This document shows, piece by piece, positions 53,063-62,144 of a DNA stretch of 64,000 nt; within the stretch, counting starts at the first letter, position 1; every line of letters starts with the position of its first letter. Location: assembly GCA_902825985.1 (NCBI GenBank), contig CADEDC010000003.1, positions 94,383 to 158,382 on the forward strand, written 5' to 3'. Made by a program: the position numbers and the translations under genes. The notes beneath the pieces are model-generated. The model ran no database searches, was not told where the DNA came from, and saw only the letters and a list, made by a program, of their open reading frames with translations. The stretch comes from an uncultured Acidobacteriota bacterium (GTDB taxonomy: Bacteria > Acidobacteriota > Vicinamibacteria > Vicinamibacterales > CAVVIG01).

Positions 53063-53503
53063 TTGTTCAGGGGCAACTCGCCCGCACGTATTGACGACAA
53101 AGGCCGGCTCAAGCTGCCCCAGGGATATCGCGCCGCCCTGGAGGAGAAGTACGGCCGCACCTTGTTCCTCACCAGCCTAACTGGTGAGTACGTGCGTGTC
53201 TACCCGATGCCGGTCTGGCTCGAGATCGAACAGAAGCTCGGGGCGATGCCGTCGACGCACCCCTCGCGACTCCGCTTCCTCGACCGCGTGAACTACTTCG
53301 GCGATCTCGGTGAGCTCGACGCCCAGGGGCGCGTGCTCGTGCCGTATCGGCTGCGCGACTCGGCCGGCATGTCCGGCGACGTCGACGTCCTCGGCCAGGT
53401 GCACTACCTCGACGTGTGGAACCACGATCGGTTCCTCGGCAAGCTCCAGCGCGAGCCGTTCACCGACGCCGACGCGCAGGCCCTCGCGGGGTTCGGCATT
53501 TGA
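53063..53503 (+). CDS. mraZ: MraZ transcriptional regulator
   Basis: The 146-residue protein is made of two AbrB-like MraZ repeats. It has F-R-G-N near the start, D-D-K-G-R-L-K-L-P in the first half and D-A-Q-G-R-V-L-V-P in the second, each carrying the DxxGR DNA-binding core. MraZ forms a ring and represses its own dcw cluster in E. coli. The TTG start gives the family's standard M-F-R-G beginning and has GGAG 9 bases upstream. The stop overlaps the rsmH start. Confidence 0.93.
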   Translation: MFRGNSPARIDDKGRLKLPQGYRAALEEKYGRTLFLTSLTGEYVRVYPMPVWLEIEQKLGAMPSTHPSRLRFLDRVNYFGDLGELDAQGRVLVPYRLRDSAGMSGDVDVLGQVHYLDVWNHDRFLGKLQREPFTDADAQALAGFGI

Positions 53504-54387
53504 TCGCGCACATCCCCGTCCTGTGCGCCGAAGTCATGCAGCAGCTGCATCCCGAGCGCGGCGGCCTGTTCGTCGACTGCACGGTGGGGCTCGGCGGCCA
53601 CGCCAGGGCGCTGCTCGAAGGCGGCGCGACGCGCGTGCTCGGCCTCGATCGCGACCGGCAGGCGCTGGATCGCGCCCGCACGACGCTCGAGCCGTGGGCC
53701 GACCGGGTCACCCTCGCGCATGCCGACTACCGCTCGCTCGCGAGCGTCCTCGACGCCGAGGGCATCGCGGTCATGGACGGTGCGCTCGCCGACCTCGGCG
53801 TCTCGTCGATGCAGTTCGATGCGCCCGGCCGCGGCTTCAGTTTCCAGCGCGACGAGCCGCTCGACATGCGGATGGACATGTCGCAGGGCGACACGGTGGC
53901 CGATCTGCTGGCCCGCGTGCCGGAACGCGAGCTCGCCGACGTCATCTTCCAGTTCGGCGAGGAGCGCTTCTCGCGGCGCATCGCCCGCTCGATCGTCGAG
54001 CAGCGCGCCACCGCGCCGATCGACACCACCGCCCGGCTCGCCGCCATCGTCCGGCGCGCCATCCCGTATCGCGGCCACCAGCGCATCGACCCGGCGACGC
54101 GGACCTTCCAGGCGTTGCGCATCTGGGTGAACCGCGAGCTCGAGGGGCTCGACGCGTTCCTGGCGACCGCGGTGCGCCGCCTGCGGGCCGGGGCGCGACT
54201 CGCCGTGATCACGTTCCATTCGCTGGAAGACCGCATCGTCAAGCACACGTTCCGGGCGCTGGCGCACAGCGACGAGCCGCTGATCGCGGTGCTGACCAAG
54301 AAGCCGATCGTGCCCGGTCCAGACGAGATCGACGCCAATCCGCGGGCCCGGAGCGCCAAGCTCCGTGTCGCGGAGCGGCTCGCGTGA
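53500..54387 (+). CDS. rsmH: 16S rRNA (cytosine-1402-N4)-methyltransferase
   Basis: The 295-residue protein starts at a TTG that overlaps the mraZ stop (TTGA). It begins I-A-H-I-P-V-L-C-A-E-V and contains the SAM site D-C-T-V-G-L-G-G-H-A near residue 26, L-A-D-L-G-V-S-S-M-Q-F near 100, R-G-F-S-F-Q-R-D-E-P-L-D-M-R-M-D and I-T-F-H-S-L-E-D-R near 235. It methylates N4 of C1402 in 16S rRNA. The upstream ATG at 53416 would put the N-terminus inside mraZ and is not supported. Confidence 0.94.
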   Translation: MIAHIPVLCAEVMQQLHPERGGLFVDCTVGLGGHARALLEGGATRVLGLDRDRQALDRARTTLEPWADRVTLAHADYRSLASVLDAEGIAVMDGALADLGVSSMQFDAPGRGFSFQRDEPLDMRMDMSQGDTVADLLARVPERELADVIFQFGEERFSRRIARSIVEQRATAPIDTTARLAAIVRRAIPYRGHQRIDPATRTFQALRIWVNRELEGLDAFLATAVRRLRAGARLAVITFHSLEDRIVKHTFRALAHSDEPLIAVLTKKPIVPGPDEIDANPRARSAKLRVAERLA

Positions 54388-54413
54388 CGCCCTTCAGCCA
54401 TCGCGGAGTGGAT

Positions 54414-54800
54414 ATGGAGCCGTTCGAATACGCCATCAAGAAGGATGTCCGGAACAATCCGATCGTCCGCGAGGTCGATCGCACCCGCCATCGCGAGCTG
54501 TGGCAGTCGGTCGCGGTCGGCGTCGTGCTGATGACCGTGCTGCTGTTCTGGACCTGGCAGCATTTCGAACTGCTGCGCCACGGCTACGAGATCGGCCAGG
54601 TGCAGAAGGACCGGGCGCGCGAAGAGGAGCAGCGGCGTCAGCTGCGGCTCGAGTACGAAACGCTGCGGGCGCCGCGGCGGGTCGAGGCGCTGGCGACCAG
54701 CCAGCTGCACCTGGTGTCGCCGACGCACGCCGACGCCGTGGTGATCGAGCGCGTGCAGCCGGCCGATCCGCCGGCCCGGACCGTGGTGGCGCGGCGGTGA
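54414..54800 (+). CDS. ftsL: FtsL-like divisome protein
   Basis: The 128-residue protein has a cytoplasmic tail of about 35 residues, one membrane helix (S-V-A-V-G-V-V-L-M-T-V-L-L-F-W) and a periplasmic coiled coil rich in Glu, Arg and Gln. This is the bitopic FtsL/DivIC pattern; sequence conservation is low, so the call rests on topology and position between rsmH and ftsI. The ATG at 54414 has GGAG 7 bases upstream. A GTG at 54384 overlapping the rsmH stop is also possible and would add 10 residues. Confidence 0.8.
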   Translation: MEPFEYAIKKDVRNNPIVREVDRTRHRELWQSVAVGVVLMTVLLFWTWQHFELLRHGYEIGQVQKDRAREEEQRRQLRLEYETLRAPRRVEALATSQLHLVSPTHADAVVIERVQPADPPARTVVARR

Positions 54801-56881
54801 CGGCCTGGCTCGCGAGGGTCACGCGGCCGTTCACCCGCCGGCCCGCCGCGGCGCCGGCGGCGCCGCGTGACGAGGCGGCGGCGTGGCGTCGTCTGATGTC
54901 CGCCCGCCTGCGCGTCGCCGGGATCGCCGGCGCCCTGTGGGCGACCGGCATCAGCGGACGGCTGGTCTACCTGCAGGTGGTCCAGCACGAGGTCCTCGAA
55001 GCGCGGGCCAGCCGGCAGCACAATCGCACGATCGATCTGGCGGCCAAGCGCGGCGACATCGTCGATCGGCACAGCCGCGTGCTCGCGATGAGCGCGGAGG
55101 CCGACTCGATCTACGCCGTGCCGGGCGAGGTGATCAAGGAAGACCGCGACGCCTGGATCGTCAGCACGGTGGCGAAACTGTGCGGCGCGTTGCGCGACTG
55201 CACGGCCAGCGAGCGCAAGACGCTGGTCGAGCGGATGGTCAGCAAGCCGGCGTTCGCCTTCGTCCGCCGCTTCGTCGAGCCCGAACAGTCGGCGCGCATC
55301 ACGGCGCTGAACCTGAAAGGCGTCGGCATCCTGAAGGAGAACCGCCGCTTCTACCCGAACGGCGAACTGGCGGCGCACGTCCTCGGCTACGTCGGCACCG
55401 AACACAACGGGCTCGGCGGCATCGAAGCCACCTACGACAAGCTGATCATGGGCCACGGCGGCATCGCGCTGGTCCAGACCGATGCCACCGGCAAGGCATT
55501 CAGTCGCGTCGAGAAGCCGCCGACCGTCGGCGCCTCGCTCGAGCTGACGGTCGACACCTACCTGCAGCATCTGGCGGAGCGCGAACTGCGGACCGGCGTC
55601 GCCCGCAATCGCGCGCGCGGTGGCACGGCGATCATCATGAATCCGCGGACCGGCGAGATTCTCGCCATGGCCAACGCGCCGACGTTCGATCCGAACGAGT
55701 ACCGTGCGGCGGCGTCGATCGAACGTCGCAACCGCGCCGTCCAGGATCTCTACGAGCCGGGTTCGACGTTCAAGATCGTCACCGCATCGGCCGCCATCCA
55801 GGAGAAGGTGATGCCGGTCGATGCGCCGATCGACGTCGCCGGCGGCCGCATCAAGATCGGCGCGCGCGTCGTCCACGACGATCACCAGTACGGCACGCTG
55901 TCGTTCAGCGACGTCATCGTCAAGTCGAGCAACGTCGGCGCCATCCGCATCGGTTTCCGCCTCGGCACCGAGCGCCTCAGCCAGTACGTGGAACGCTACG
56001 GGTTCGGCCGGCCGTCGTCGCCCGACTTCCCCGGCGAGTCGCCGGGCATCGTGTGGGATGCCGACAAGTGGACCGAGAGCGCGCTCGCCTCGGTGTCGAT
56101 GGGCTACCAGGTCGGCGTGACGCCGCTGCAGATGGTGGCTGCCGTCAGCGCGGTCGCCAACGGCGGCCAGCTGATGGAACCGCGGGTCGTCGGGGCGGTG
56201 TACCGCAACCAGCTGCGCTACCCGGTGCCGCCCCGGGCCGTCCGTCGCGTCATCGATCAGGTGACCGCGGCGTCGCTGACGACGATCATGGAGGGCGTGG
56301 TCGAGCGCGGCACCGCCAAGACCGCCCAGATCGACGGCTACACGGTTGCCGGCAAGACCGGGACGGCGGCGAAGCTCGTCGACGGCCGCTACTCCAAGCA
56401 GGACTACAACGCCTCGTTCGTCGGGTTCGTGCCGTCGCGCGATCCGGCACTCGCGATCATCGTCGTCATCGACTCGCCGCACGCCGGCACCTACTACGGC
56501 GGCACGGTGTCGGCGCCGGTGTTCAAGCGGATTGCCGAGGACGCGCTGCGCTATCTCGGGGTGCCGCCGTCGATCGACGGCGCGCCGCCGGTGCTGGTCG
56601 CCCGGGCGCCGCTGGCGCCGCCGGCCCGGCCGCAGATCCACCCGACCGCGGCGCGCGGGCCGGCGGGTGCCGACGGCGTGCCCGATGTCGCCGGGATGAG
56701 CGCCCGTGACGCGATGCGGGTGATGGCGCAGGTCGGGCTGACCCCGCGCCTGGTCGGCGACGGTTTCGTGATCGCGCAGGTGCCGTCGCCGGGAGCCCCG
56801 GTGTCGCCGGGTACCGACGTCCGTCTGGTACTCGGCCGGTTGCAGGCCCGCCGCGATCAGGACACGACGGCCAAGCCATGA
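54797..56881 (+). CDS. ftsI: Peptidoglycan D,D-transpeptidase FtsI (PBP3-like) with a PASTA domain
   Basis: From the GTG at 54797 the protein has 694 residues: a short cytoplasmic tail, a membrane helix near 40-60, a class B PBP dimerisation domain with R-G-D-I-V-D-R, and the transpeptidase domain with S323-T-F-K326, S377-S-N379 and K520-T-G-T. A single PASTA domain ends the protein (V-P-D-V-A-G-M-S to V-R-L-V-L-G). It cross-links septal peptidoglycan with FtsW. PASTA tails on division PBPs are typical of Gram-positives and some other phyla, not of E. coli. The start overlaps the ftsL stop as GTGA. Confidence 0.94.
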   Translation: MTAWLARVTRPFTRRPAAAPAAPRDEAAAWRRLMSARLRVAGIAGALWATGISGRLVYLQVVQHEVLEARASRQHNRTIDLAAKRGDIVDRHSRVLAMSAEADSIYAVPGEVIKEDRDAWIVSTVAKLCGALRDCTASERKTLVERMVSKPAFAFVRRFVEPEQSARITALNLKGVGILKENRRFYPNGELAAHVLGYVGTEHNGLGGIEATYDKLIMGHGGIALVQTDATGKAFSRVEKPPTVGASLELTVDTYLQHLAERELRTGVARNRARGGTAIIMNPRTGEILAMANAPTFDPNEYRAAASIERRNRAVQDLYEPGSTFKIVTASAAIQEKVMPVDAPIDVAGGRIKIGARVVHDDHQYGTLSFSDVIVKSSNVGAIRIGFRLGTERLSQYVERYGFGRPSSPDFPGESPGIVWDADKWTESALASVSMGYQVGVTPLQMVAAVSAVANGGQLMEPRVVGAVYRNQLRYPVPPRAVRRVIDQVTAASLTTIMEGVVERGTAKTAQIDGYTVAGKTGTAAKLVDGRYSKQDYNASFVGFVPSRDPALAIIVVIDSPHAGTYYGGTVSAPVFKRIAEDALRYLGVPPSIDGAPPVLVARAPLAPPARPQIHPTAARGPAGADGVPDVAGMSARDAMRVMAQVGLTPRLVGDGFVIAQVPSPGAPVSPGTDVRLVLGRLQARRDQDTTAKP

Positions 56882-58392
56882 CCTGGTCGGCCCTGTTCGC
56901 CCTGCTCGTCGCCCGCAGCCTCGTCGCCCGCGCTCCGCAGGGCGGCGACGGCCTGGCGGCGCAGACGGTGACGGGCATCGCCTACGACTCGCGGCGTGTC
57001 TCGCCCGGCCACGTGTTCGTCGCGTTGCGCGGCCTGCGCACCGACGGCGCCGGGTTCGCCCGTCAGGCGCTCGACCGCGGCGCCCTGTGCGTCGTCGCCG
57101 AACAGCCGGCGCCAGGCGATGTCGCCGACCGCTGGGTGCAGGTGCACGACGGCCGGCTCGCGCTGGCGCTGCTCGCCGACGGCTTCCAGCGTCACCCGAG
57201 CGGCGAGATGCAGGTGGTCGGCATCACCGGCACGAACGGCAAGACGACGACGGCGCATCTCGTGGCATCGGTGTTCGACGCCGCCGGGCTGCCGAGCGGC
57301 CTGCTCGGCACGGTCGGCTATCGCATCGGCGGCGAGGTCCGGCCGGCGACACACACCACGCCGGAAGCGCCGGACGTCCAGGCGCTGCTGCGCGAGATGG
57401 TCGACGGCGGCTGCACCGCGTGCGCCATGGAAGTGTCGTCGCACGCCCTGTCGCTGCGCCGCGTCGACGGCATGACCTTCGCCGCCGCGGTGTTCACGAA
57501 CCTGACGCGCGATCACCTCGACTTCCACGAGAACATGGAAGCGTACTACCTGGCGAAGCGGCGGCTGTTCGAGATGCTGCCGCGCTCGGCTCCGGCGCTG
57601 ATCAACGCCGACGATCCACGCGCCGCCGCCCTGATCGAGACGTGCGGCCGACCGATGACGTACGGCGTCAGCCGTCCGGCGGACGTCAGCCCGGGCCCGC
57701 TGTCCTATTCACTGGACGGCCTGGCGTTCGACGTCCGGACGCCGCGCGGTGCGCTGCACGTCCGCTCGTCGCTCGTCGGCCGGCCGAATGTCTACAACGT
57801 CCTGGCGGCCGTCGCGACCGCCGTCGCACTCGACCTGCCGCTCGCCGCCATCGAACACGGCATCGCCGCCCTGCCAGGCGTTCCCGGCCGCTTCGAAGTG
57901 GTGTCGGCGGCGGCCGACGGCCTGACGGTCATCGTCGACTACGCGCACACCGACGACGCCCTGCGCAACGTGCTGGAGACGGCGCGCCCGCTGACCAGCG
58001 GCCGTCTCATCACCGTCTTCGGCTGCGGCGGCGATCGCGACCGGACCAAGCGGCCGCTCATGGGTGCCGTCGCCGGCCGCCTGAGCGATCTGATCCTGAT
58101 CACGTCGGACAACCCGCGCGGTGAGGATCCGGCGCGGATCATCGAGGACGTCCAGCGCGGGATCACGCCGGACACCCGCAAAGACAGCAGCCAGCGGATC
58201 CTCGCCATCGTCGATCGGCGCGCCGCCATCGTCCGCGCCATCGAGCTGGCGCGACCGGGAGATCTGGTGTTGATCGCCGGCAAGGGCCACGAGACGTACC
58301 AGATCATCGGCGACCAGGTGCTGCCGTTCGATGACGCGGCGGTGGCGCGCGACGGGCTCGCCCGCCGGCGCAGCAACCCGGGTGTGGTGTAG
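56878..58392 (+). CDS. murE: UDP-MurNAc-L-Ala-D-Glu:meso-diaminopimelate ligase
   Basis: The 504-residue protein has the three Mur ligase domains, with the ATP site G-T-N-G-K-T-T-T at 118-125 and H-T-T-P-E-A-P near 160. The third residue is selected by D411-N-P-R414, the motif of enzymes that add meso-diaminopimelate rather than lysine. The organism should therefore have DAP-type peptidoglycan. The ATG overlaps ftsI by ATGA. The next gene is mraY after 8 bases, with no murF between them. Confidence 0.95.
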   Translation: MTWSALFALLVARSLVARAPQGGDGLAAQTVTGIAYDSRRVSPGHVFVALRGLRTDGAGFARQALDRGALCVVAEQPAPGDVADRWVQVHDGRLALALLADGFQRHPSGEMQVVGITGTNGKTTTAHLVASVFDAAGLPSGLLGTVGYRIGGEVRPATHTTPEAPDVQALLREMVDGGCTACAMEVSSHALSLRRVDGMTFAAAVFTNLTRDHLDFHENMEAYYLAKRRLFEMLPRSAPALINADDPRAAALIETCGRPMTYGVSRPADVSPGPLSYSLDGLAFDVRTPRGALHVRSSLVGRPNVYNVLAAVATAVALDLPLAAIEHGIAALPGVPGRFEVVSAAADGLTVIVDYAHTDDALRNVLETARPLTSGRLITVFGCGGDRDRTKRPLMGAVAGRLSDLILITSDNPRGEDPARIIEDVQRGITPDTRKDSSQRILAIVDRRAAIVRAIELARPGDLVLIAGKGHETYQIIGDQVLPFDDAAVARDGLARRRSNPGVV

Positions 58393-58400
58393 CGCCGGCC

Positions 58401-59486
58401 ATGCTGTATCACCTGCTCTACCCGTTCCACACGGAGTTCGGCGTCCTCAACGTGACGCGCTACATCACGTTCCGGACGGCCGCCGCCAGCATGTCGGCGC
58501 TGGCCATCAGCCTGGTGCTCGGGCCATGGATGATCCGCAAGGTCCGGGAGTTCCAGATCGGTCAGGTCATCCGACAGGAGGGGCCGACCTCGCACAAGGC
58601 GAAGGCCGGCACGCCGACGATGGGCGGCCTGCTCATTCTTGCCGCGTCACTCGGCCCGACGCTGCTGTGGGCCGATCTGACGAACGCCTACGTGTGGATC
58701 GCCGTGCTCACCACGGCGTCCTACGGCGCGGTCGGCTTCCTCGACGACTACCTGAAGATCGTCCGGCGTTCGCACCACGGCCTGTTGCCGCGCTACAAGA
58801 TGGGCTGGCAGGTGGCGATCGGCCTCGCGGTCGGCGTCGTCCTGCTGCTGCTGGCGCAGAGCGGCGACTACAACACCCGGCTGATCTTCCCGTTCTTCAA
58901 GCGCCTGATCCCGGACCTCGGCTGGATGTACGTGCCGTTCACCGTCTTCGTCCTCGTGGCGTCGTCGAACACCGTGAACCTCACCGACGGTCTCGACGGC
59001 CTGGCGATCAGCACGTTTGCGATCGCCGCGGCGACGTTCACCGCGCTCGCCTACGTGACCGGCCACCGCGAGTTCGCCGAGTACCTGCTGCTGGTGCGCT
59101 TTCCGCAGTCGGCCGAGCTGACGGTGTTCTGCGGCGCGCTCGTCGGCGCGTCGCTCGGCTTCCTGTGGTTCAACTCGTACCCGGCGGAGATCTTCATGGG
59201 TGACGTCGGGTCGCTGGCGCTCGGCGGCGCGCTCGGCACGGTCGCCATCCTGATCAAGCAGGAACTGCTGCTCGGCATTGTCGGCGGCGTGTTCGTCATC
59301 GAGGGGCTGTCGGTGATCATCCAGGTCACGTCGTTCAAGCTCACCGGCCAGCGGGTGTTCCGGATGGCACCGCTCCATCATCACTTCGAGCTGATCGGCT
59401 GGAGCGAGCCCAAGGTGATCACGCGGTTCGTCATTCTCGGCATCGTGTTCGCCCTGTTCAGCCTCACGACATTGAAATTGCGGTGA
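58401..59486 (+). CDS. mraY: Phospho-MurNAc-pentapeptide transferase
   Basis: The 361-residue protein has about ten membrane helices and the MraY motifs K-A-G-T-P-T-M-G-G near residue 70, F-L-D-D-Y-L-K near 115, N-L-T-D-G-L-D-G-L near 193 and the C-terminal P-L-H-H-H-F-E-L. It transfers phospho-MurNAc-pentapeptide to undecaprenyl phosphate, making lipid I. The stop overlaps the murD ATG as TGATG. Confidence 0.96.
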   Translation: MLYHLLYPFHTEFGVLNVTRYITFRTAAASMSALAISLVLGPWMIRKVREFQIGQVIRQEGPTSHKAKAGTPTMGGLLILAASLGPTLLWADLTNAYVWIAVLTTASYGAVGFLDDYLKIVRRSHHGLLPRYKMGWQVAIGLAVGVVLLLLAQSGDYNTRLIFPFFKRLIPDLGWMYVPFTVFVLVASSNTVNLTDGLDGLAISTFAIAAATFTALAYVTGHREFAEYLLLVRFPQSAELTVFCGALVGASLGFLWFNSYPAEIFMGDVGSLALGGALGTVAILIKQELLLGIVGGVFVIEGLSVIIQVTSFKLTGQRVFRMAPLHHHFELIGWSEPKVITRFVILGIVFALFSLTTLKLR

Positions 59487-60904
59487 TGACGACCCGGATG
59501 TCGAAACACACACTGGACGTGACCGGGCGCCGGGTGGCGGTGGTGGGTGCCGCGCGCAGCGGCACGGCCGCGGCGGAGTTCCTGATCGGCCGCGGCGCGC
59601 AGGTGACGCTGTCCGATCTGCGGCCGGCGATCGCCGACGCCGATCGCCTGCGCGCCGCCGGCATCGCGCTCGAGCTCGGCGGCCATCAGGAGCCGACGTT
59701 CACCGGCGCCGATCTCGTGGTGTTGAGCCCCGGCGTGCCGCCGGAGCTGCCGGTCCTCGCCGCCGCCCGCGCGCACGGCGTCCCGGTGCTCGGCGAGATC
59801 GAGTTCGCGTCGCGCTTCCTCCCCGGCCGGGTCATCGCGATCACCGGGACGAAGGGCAAGTCGACGACGACGGCACTGACCGGACGCATGCTCGACGCCG
59901 CCGGCTTCGACGTCACCGTCGGCGGCAACATCGGGGCGCCGCTGAGCGGTCAGATCGAACGCTCGACGCCTCACACCCTGCACGTCGTCGAGACGAGCAG
60001 CTTCCAGCTCGAGCAGGTCGAGACGTTCCACCCGTGGATAGCCGTGATGCTGAACATCTCGCCCGATCATCTCGACCGGCACCGCAGCGTCGAGGCCTAC
60101 GCGGCAGCGAAGGCACGGATCTTCGAGAACCAGACGGCCGACGACTGGGCCGTGATCAACGCCGACGATCCGCTGGTGCTGTCGCTCGCCCGTCGCGGAC
60201 GCGCGCGGCTCCAGCACTTCAGCCGACATGGCCTGCCGGCGTTCGGCACGACGCTCGAGGACGGCTGGGTCGTGTCGCGCGGCGCGGCGGGCACCCGGCG
60301 GCTGCTGCCGCTGTCCGCGGTCCATCTGCTCGGCGCCCATCTGGTCGACGACGTGCTCGCCGCGGCGACGGTCGGCTGCCTGGTCGGCGTGCCGCCGGAC
60401 GCGATGACGACGGCGGTCGACGGGTTCCGGGGCCTCGAACATGCGATGGAGCTGGTCGGTGAGGCAGCCGGCATCCGCTTCGTCAACGATTCGAAGGCGA
60501 CCAACGTCGATGCCGCCCGGCGCGCCATCGAGAGCTTCGACCGCGGCCTCGTGCCGATCATCGGCGGCCGGTTCAAGGGTGGCGACCTTGGCCTGTTGCG
60601 TCAGCCGCTGACGCAGCGCGCCACCGCGGTCGTCGCGATTGGCGAGGCGGCCGACCTCGTCGCCGAGACGCTCGCAGACGTGGTGCCGGTGCACCGCGCC
60701 GGCTCGATGGACGCCGCGGTCGACCTCGCATACGCGCTGGTCCGGCCGTCGGGCGTGGTCCTGCTGGCACCGGCCTGCGCCAGCTTCGACATGTTCAGCG
60801 ACTACGCCGATCGCGGACGGCGGTTCAAGGAAGCAGTGGCACGGGTCATCGGATCTGCGGGCCGACCGGGTCGGCCCGATGCGACGGAGGGAGCTGCCGG
60901 CTGA
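59486..60904 (+). CDS. murD: UDP-MurNAc-L-alanine:D-glutamate ligase
   Basis: The 472-residue protein begins with a Rossmann-like UDP-binding motif (V-V-G-A-A-R-S-G-T-A). It then has the ATP site G-T-K-G-K-S-T-T-T near 125 and N-I-S-P-D-H-L-D-R-H near 190, as well as N-D-S-K-A-T-N near 330. It adds D-Glu to UDP-MurNAc-L-Ala. Starts at GTG 59483 or ATG 59498 are possible; ATG 59486 gives the TGATG overlap with mraY. Its stop codon is provided by the left arm of an inverted-repeat element. Confidence 0.95.
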   Translation: MTTRMSKHTLDVTGRRVAVVGAARSGTAAAEFLIGRGAQVTLSDLRPAIADADRLRAAGIALELGGHQEPTFTGADLVVLSPGVPPELPVLAAARAHGVPVLGEIEFASRFLPGRVIAITGTKGKSTTTALTGRMLDAAGFDVTVGGNIGAPLSGQIERSTPHTLHVVETSSFQLEQVETFHPWIAVMLNISPDHLDRHRSVEAYAAAKARIFENQTADDWAVINADDPLVLSLARRGRARLQHFSRHGLPAFGTTLEDGWVVSRGAAGTRRLLPLSAVHLLGAHLVDDVLAAATVGCLVGVPPDAMTTAVDGFRGLEHAMELVGEAAGIRFVNDSKATNVDAARRAIESFDRGLVPIIGGRFKGGDLGLLRQPLTQRATAVVAIGEAADLVAETLADVVPVHRAGSMDAAVDLAYALVRPSGVVLLAPACASFDMFSDYADRGRRFKEAVARVIGSAGRPGRPDATEGAAG

Positions 60905-61024
60905 GCGGTGAGCAGTCGTCAGTCGGTCCTCGCGATGCAGGATCGGCTGCTGGGAACGCAGGCTACCCCGGCCTGTGAAGCTGGTGCCTCCACCGGGACC
61001 GGCTGACGACCGCTGACCGCTCAG
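60901..61024. repeat. 124-bp REP/MITE-like element with 29-bp terminal inverted repeats
   Basis: The arms at 60901-60929 and 60996-61024 are inverted copies matching at 26 of 29 positions and enclose 66 bases. The arms are themselves made of similar short words (CTGAGCGGTGAGCAGTCGTCAG). It sits between murD and ftsW, and its left arm carries the murD stop codon. It would fold into a long hairpin in the mRNA of the cluster. Confidence 0.78.
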
Positions 61025-61039
61025 AGCAGTCAACACACT

Positions 61040-62140
61040 ATGGCGCGCAAGCTGAAATCCGACAAGGTGCTGTTCATCACCACGGTGCTGCTGGTCTTTC
61101 TCGGCGTCGTGATGGTCTACAGCGCGTCCGAGGTCCTGGCGCGAACGCGCTTCGGCGACGGCAACCTCTTCCTGCGCAAGCAGGTCATGTGGGCGGCGCT
61201 CGGCCTCGGCAGTCTCGCGCTCGTGATGCGCATCGACTATCGGACCTACCGGCAACCGCTGTTCGTCTGGTCGTCGCTCGGGCTCGTGGTCCTGGCGCTC
61301 GTGGCCGTCCTGTTCAGCGCGCCGATCAACAACGCGCGCCGCTGGTTCTCGGTCGGCGGCCTCGGCATCCAGCCGTCCGAGCTCGCCAAGCTGAGCGCCA
61401 TCTTCTTCGTCGCCTGGTTCCTGGAACGCCGCCTGAGCAGGGTCAACGAGTTCCGCCACGCCCTCCTGCCGATCGGCATCGTCCTGCTGCCGATGCTGGC
61501 GTTGATTCTGCTCGAACCCGACTTCGGCACGTCGATGATGATCGCGCTGACGGCGGCCGCGATGATCTTCGCCGCCGGGCTGAACTACGGCTACTTCGCC
61601 GGCGCCGTCCTGCTGGCGCTGCCGGCGGTGGCGTTCCTGGTCATCTCGAGCCCGTACCGGATCCGCCGGCTGATGACGTTCCTCGACCCGTGGGCCGACC
61701 CGCAGGGCGACGGCTTCCAGATCATCCAGTCGCTCATCGCGGTCGGCACCGGCGGCTGGACCGGCAAGGGACTGACGCAGGGCGTGCAGAAGCTGTTCTA
61801 TCTGCCCGAGCCGCACACCGACTTCATCTACTCGGTCATCGCCGAGGAGTTCGGGCTGATCGGCACCATCCTGACGCTCATCTGTTTCTGCATCATCGCG
61901 TGGCGCGGCATGAAGGCGGCGTCCAACGCTCCCGACGCGTTCGGTTCGCTGATCGCCGTCGGCCTGACCACGATGATCGCGGTGCAGGCGCTCGTCAACA
62001 TCAGCGTCGTCCTCAGCCTGATGCCGACCAAGGGGATTCCACTGCCGCTGGTCAGCTCCGGCGGGTCGTCGCTGCTCATCAACCTGATCGGCATGGGTGT
62101 GCTGTTGAACGTGTCGCAACACGCGTCGACCGAGGCCTGA
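61040..62140 (+). CDS. ftsW: Peptidoglycan glycosyltransferase FtsW
   Basis: The 366-residue protein has about ten membrane helices and the SEDS-family segments V-M-V-Y-S-A-S near residue 25, R-R-W-F-S-V-G-G-L-G-I-Q-P-S-E near 97-111, L-L-E-P-D-F-G-T-S near 155 and the C-terminal P-L-V-S-S-G-G-S-S near 340. It polymerises lipid II at the septum together with FtsI. The ATG has no clear ribosome site, unlike its neighbours, and comes 15 bases after the inverted-repeat element, so it may be expressed differently. Confidence 0.95.
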   Translation: MARKLKSDKVLFITTVLLVFLGVVMVYSASEVLARTRFGDGNLFLRKQVMWAALGLGSLALVMRIDYRTYRQPLFVWSSLGLVVLALVAVLFSAPINNARRWFSVGGLGIQPSELAKLSAIFFVAWFLERRLSRVNEFRHALLPIGIVLLPMLALILLEPDFGTSMMIALTAAAMIFAAGLNYGYFAGAVLLALPAVAFLVISSPYRIRRLMTFLDPWADPQGDGFQIIQSLIAVGTGGWTGKGLTQGVQKLFYLPEPHTDFIYSVIAEEFGLIGTILTLICFCIIAWRGMKAASNAPDAFGSLIAVGLTTMIAVQALVNISVVLSLMPTKGIPLPLVSSGGSSLLINLIGMGVLLNVSQHASTEA

Positions 62141-62144
62141 ACCG

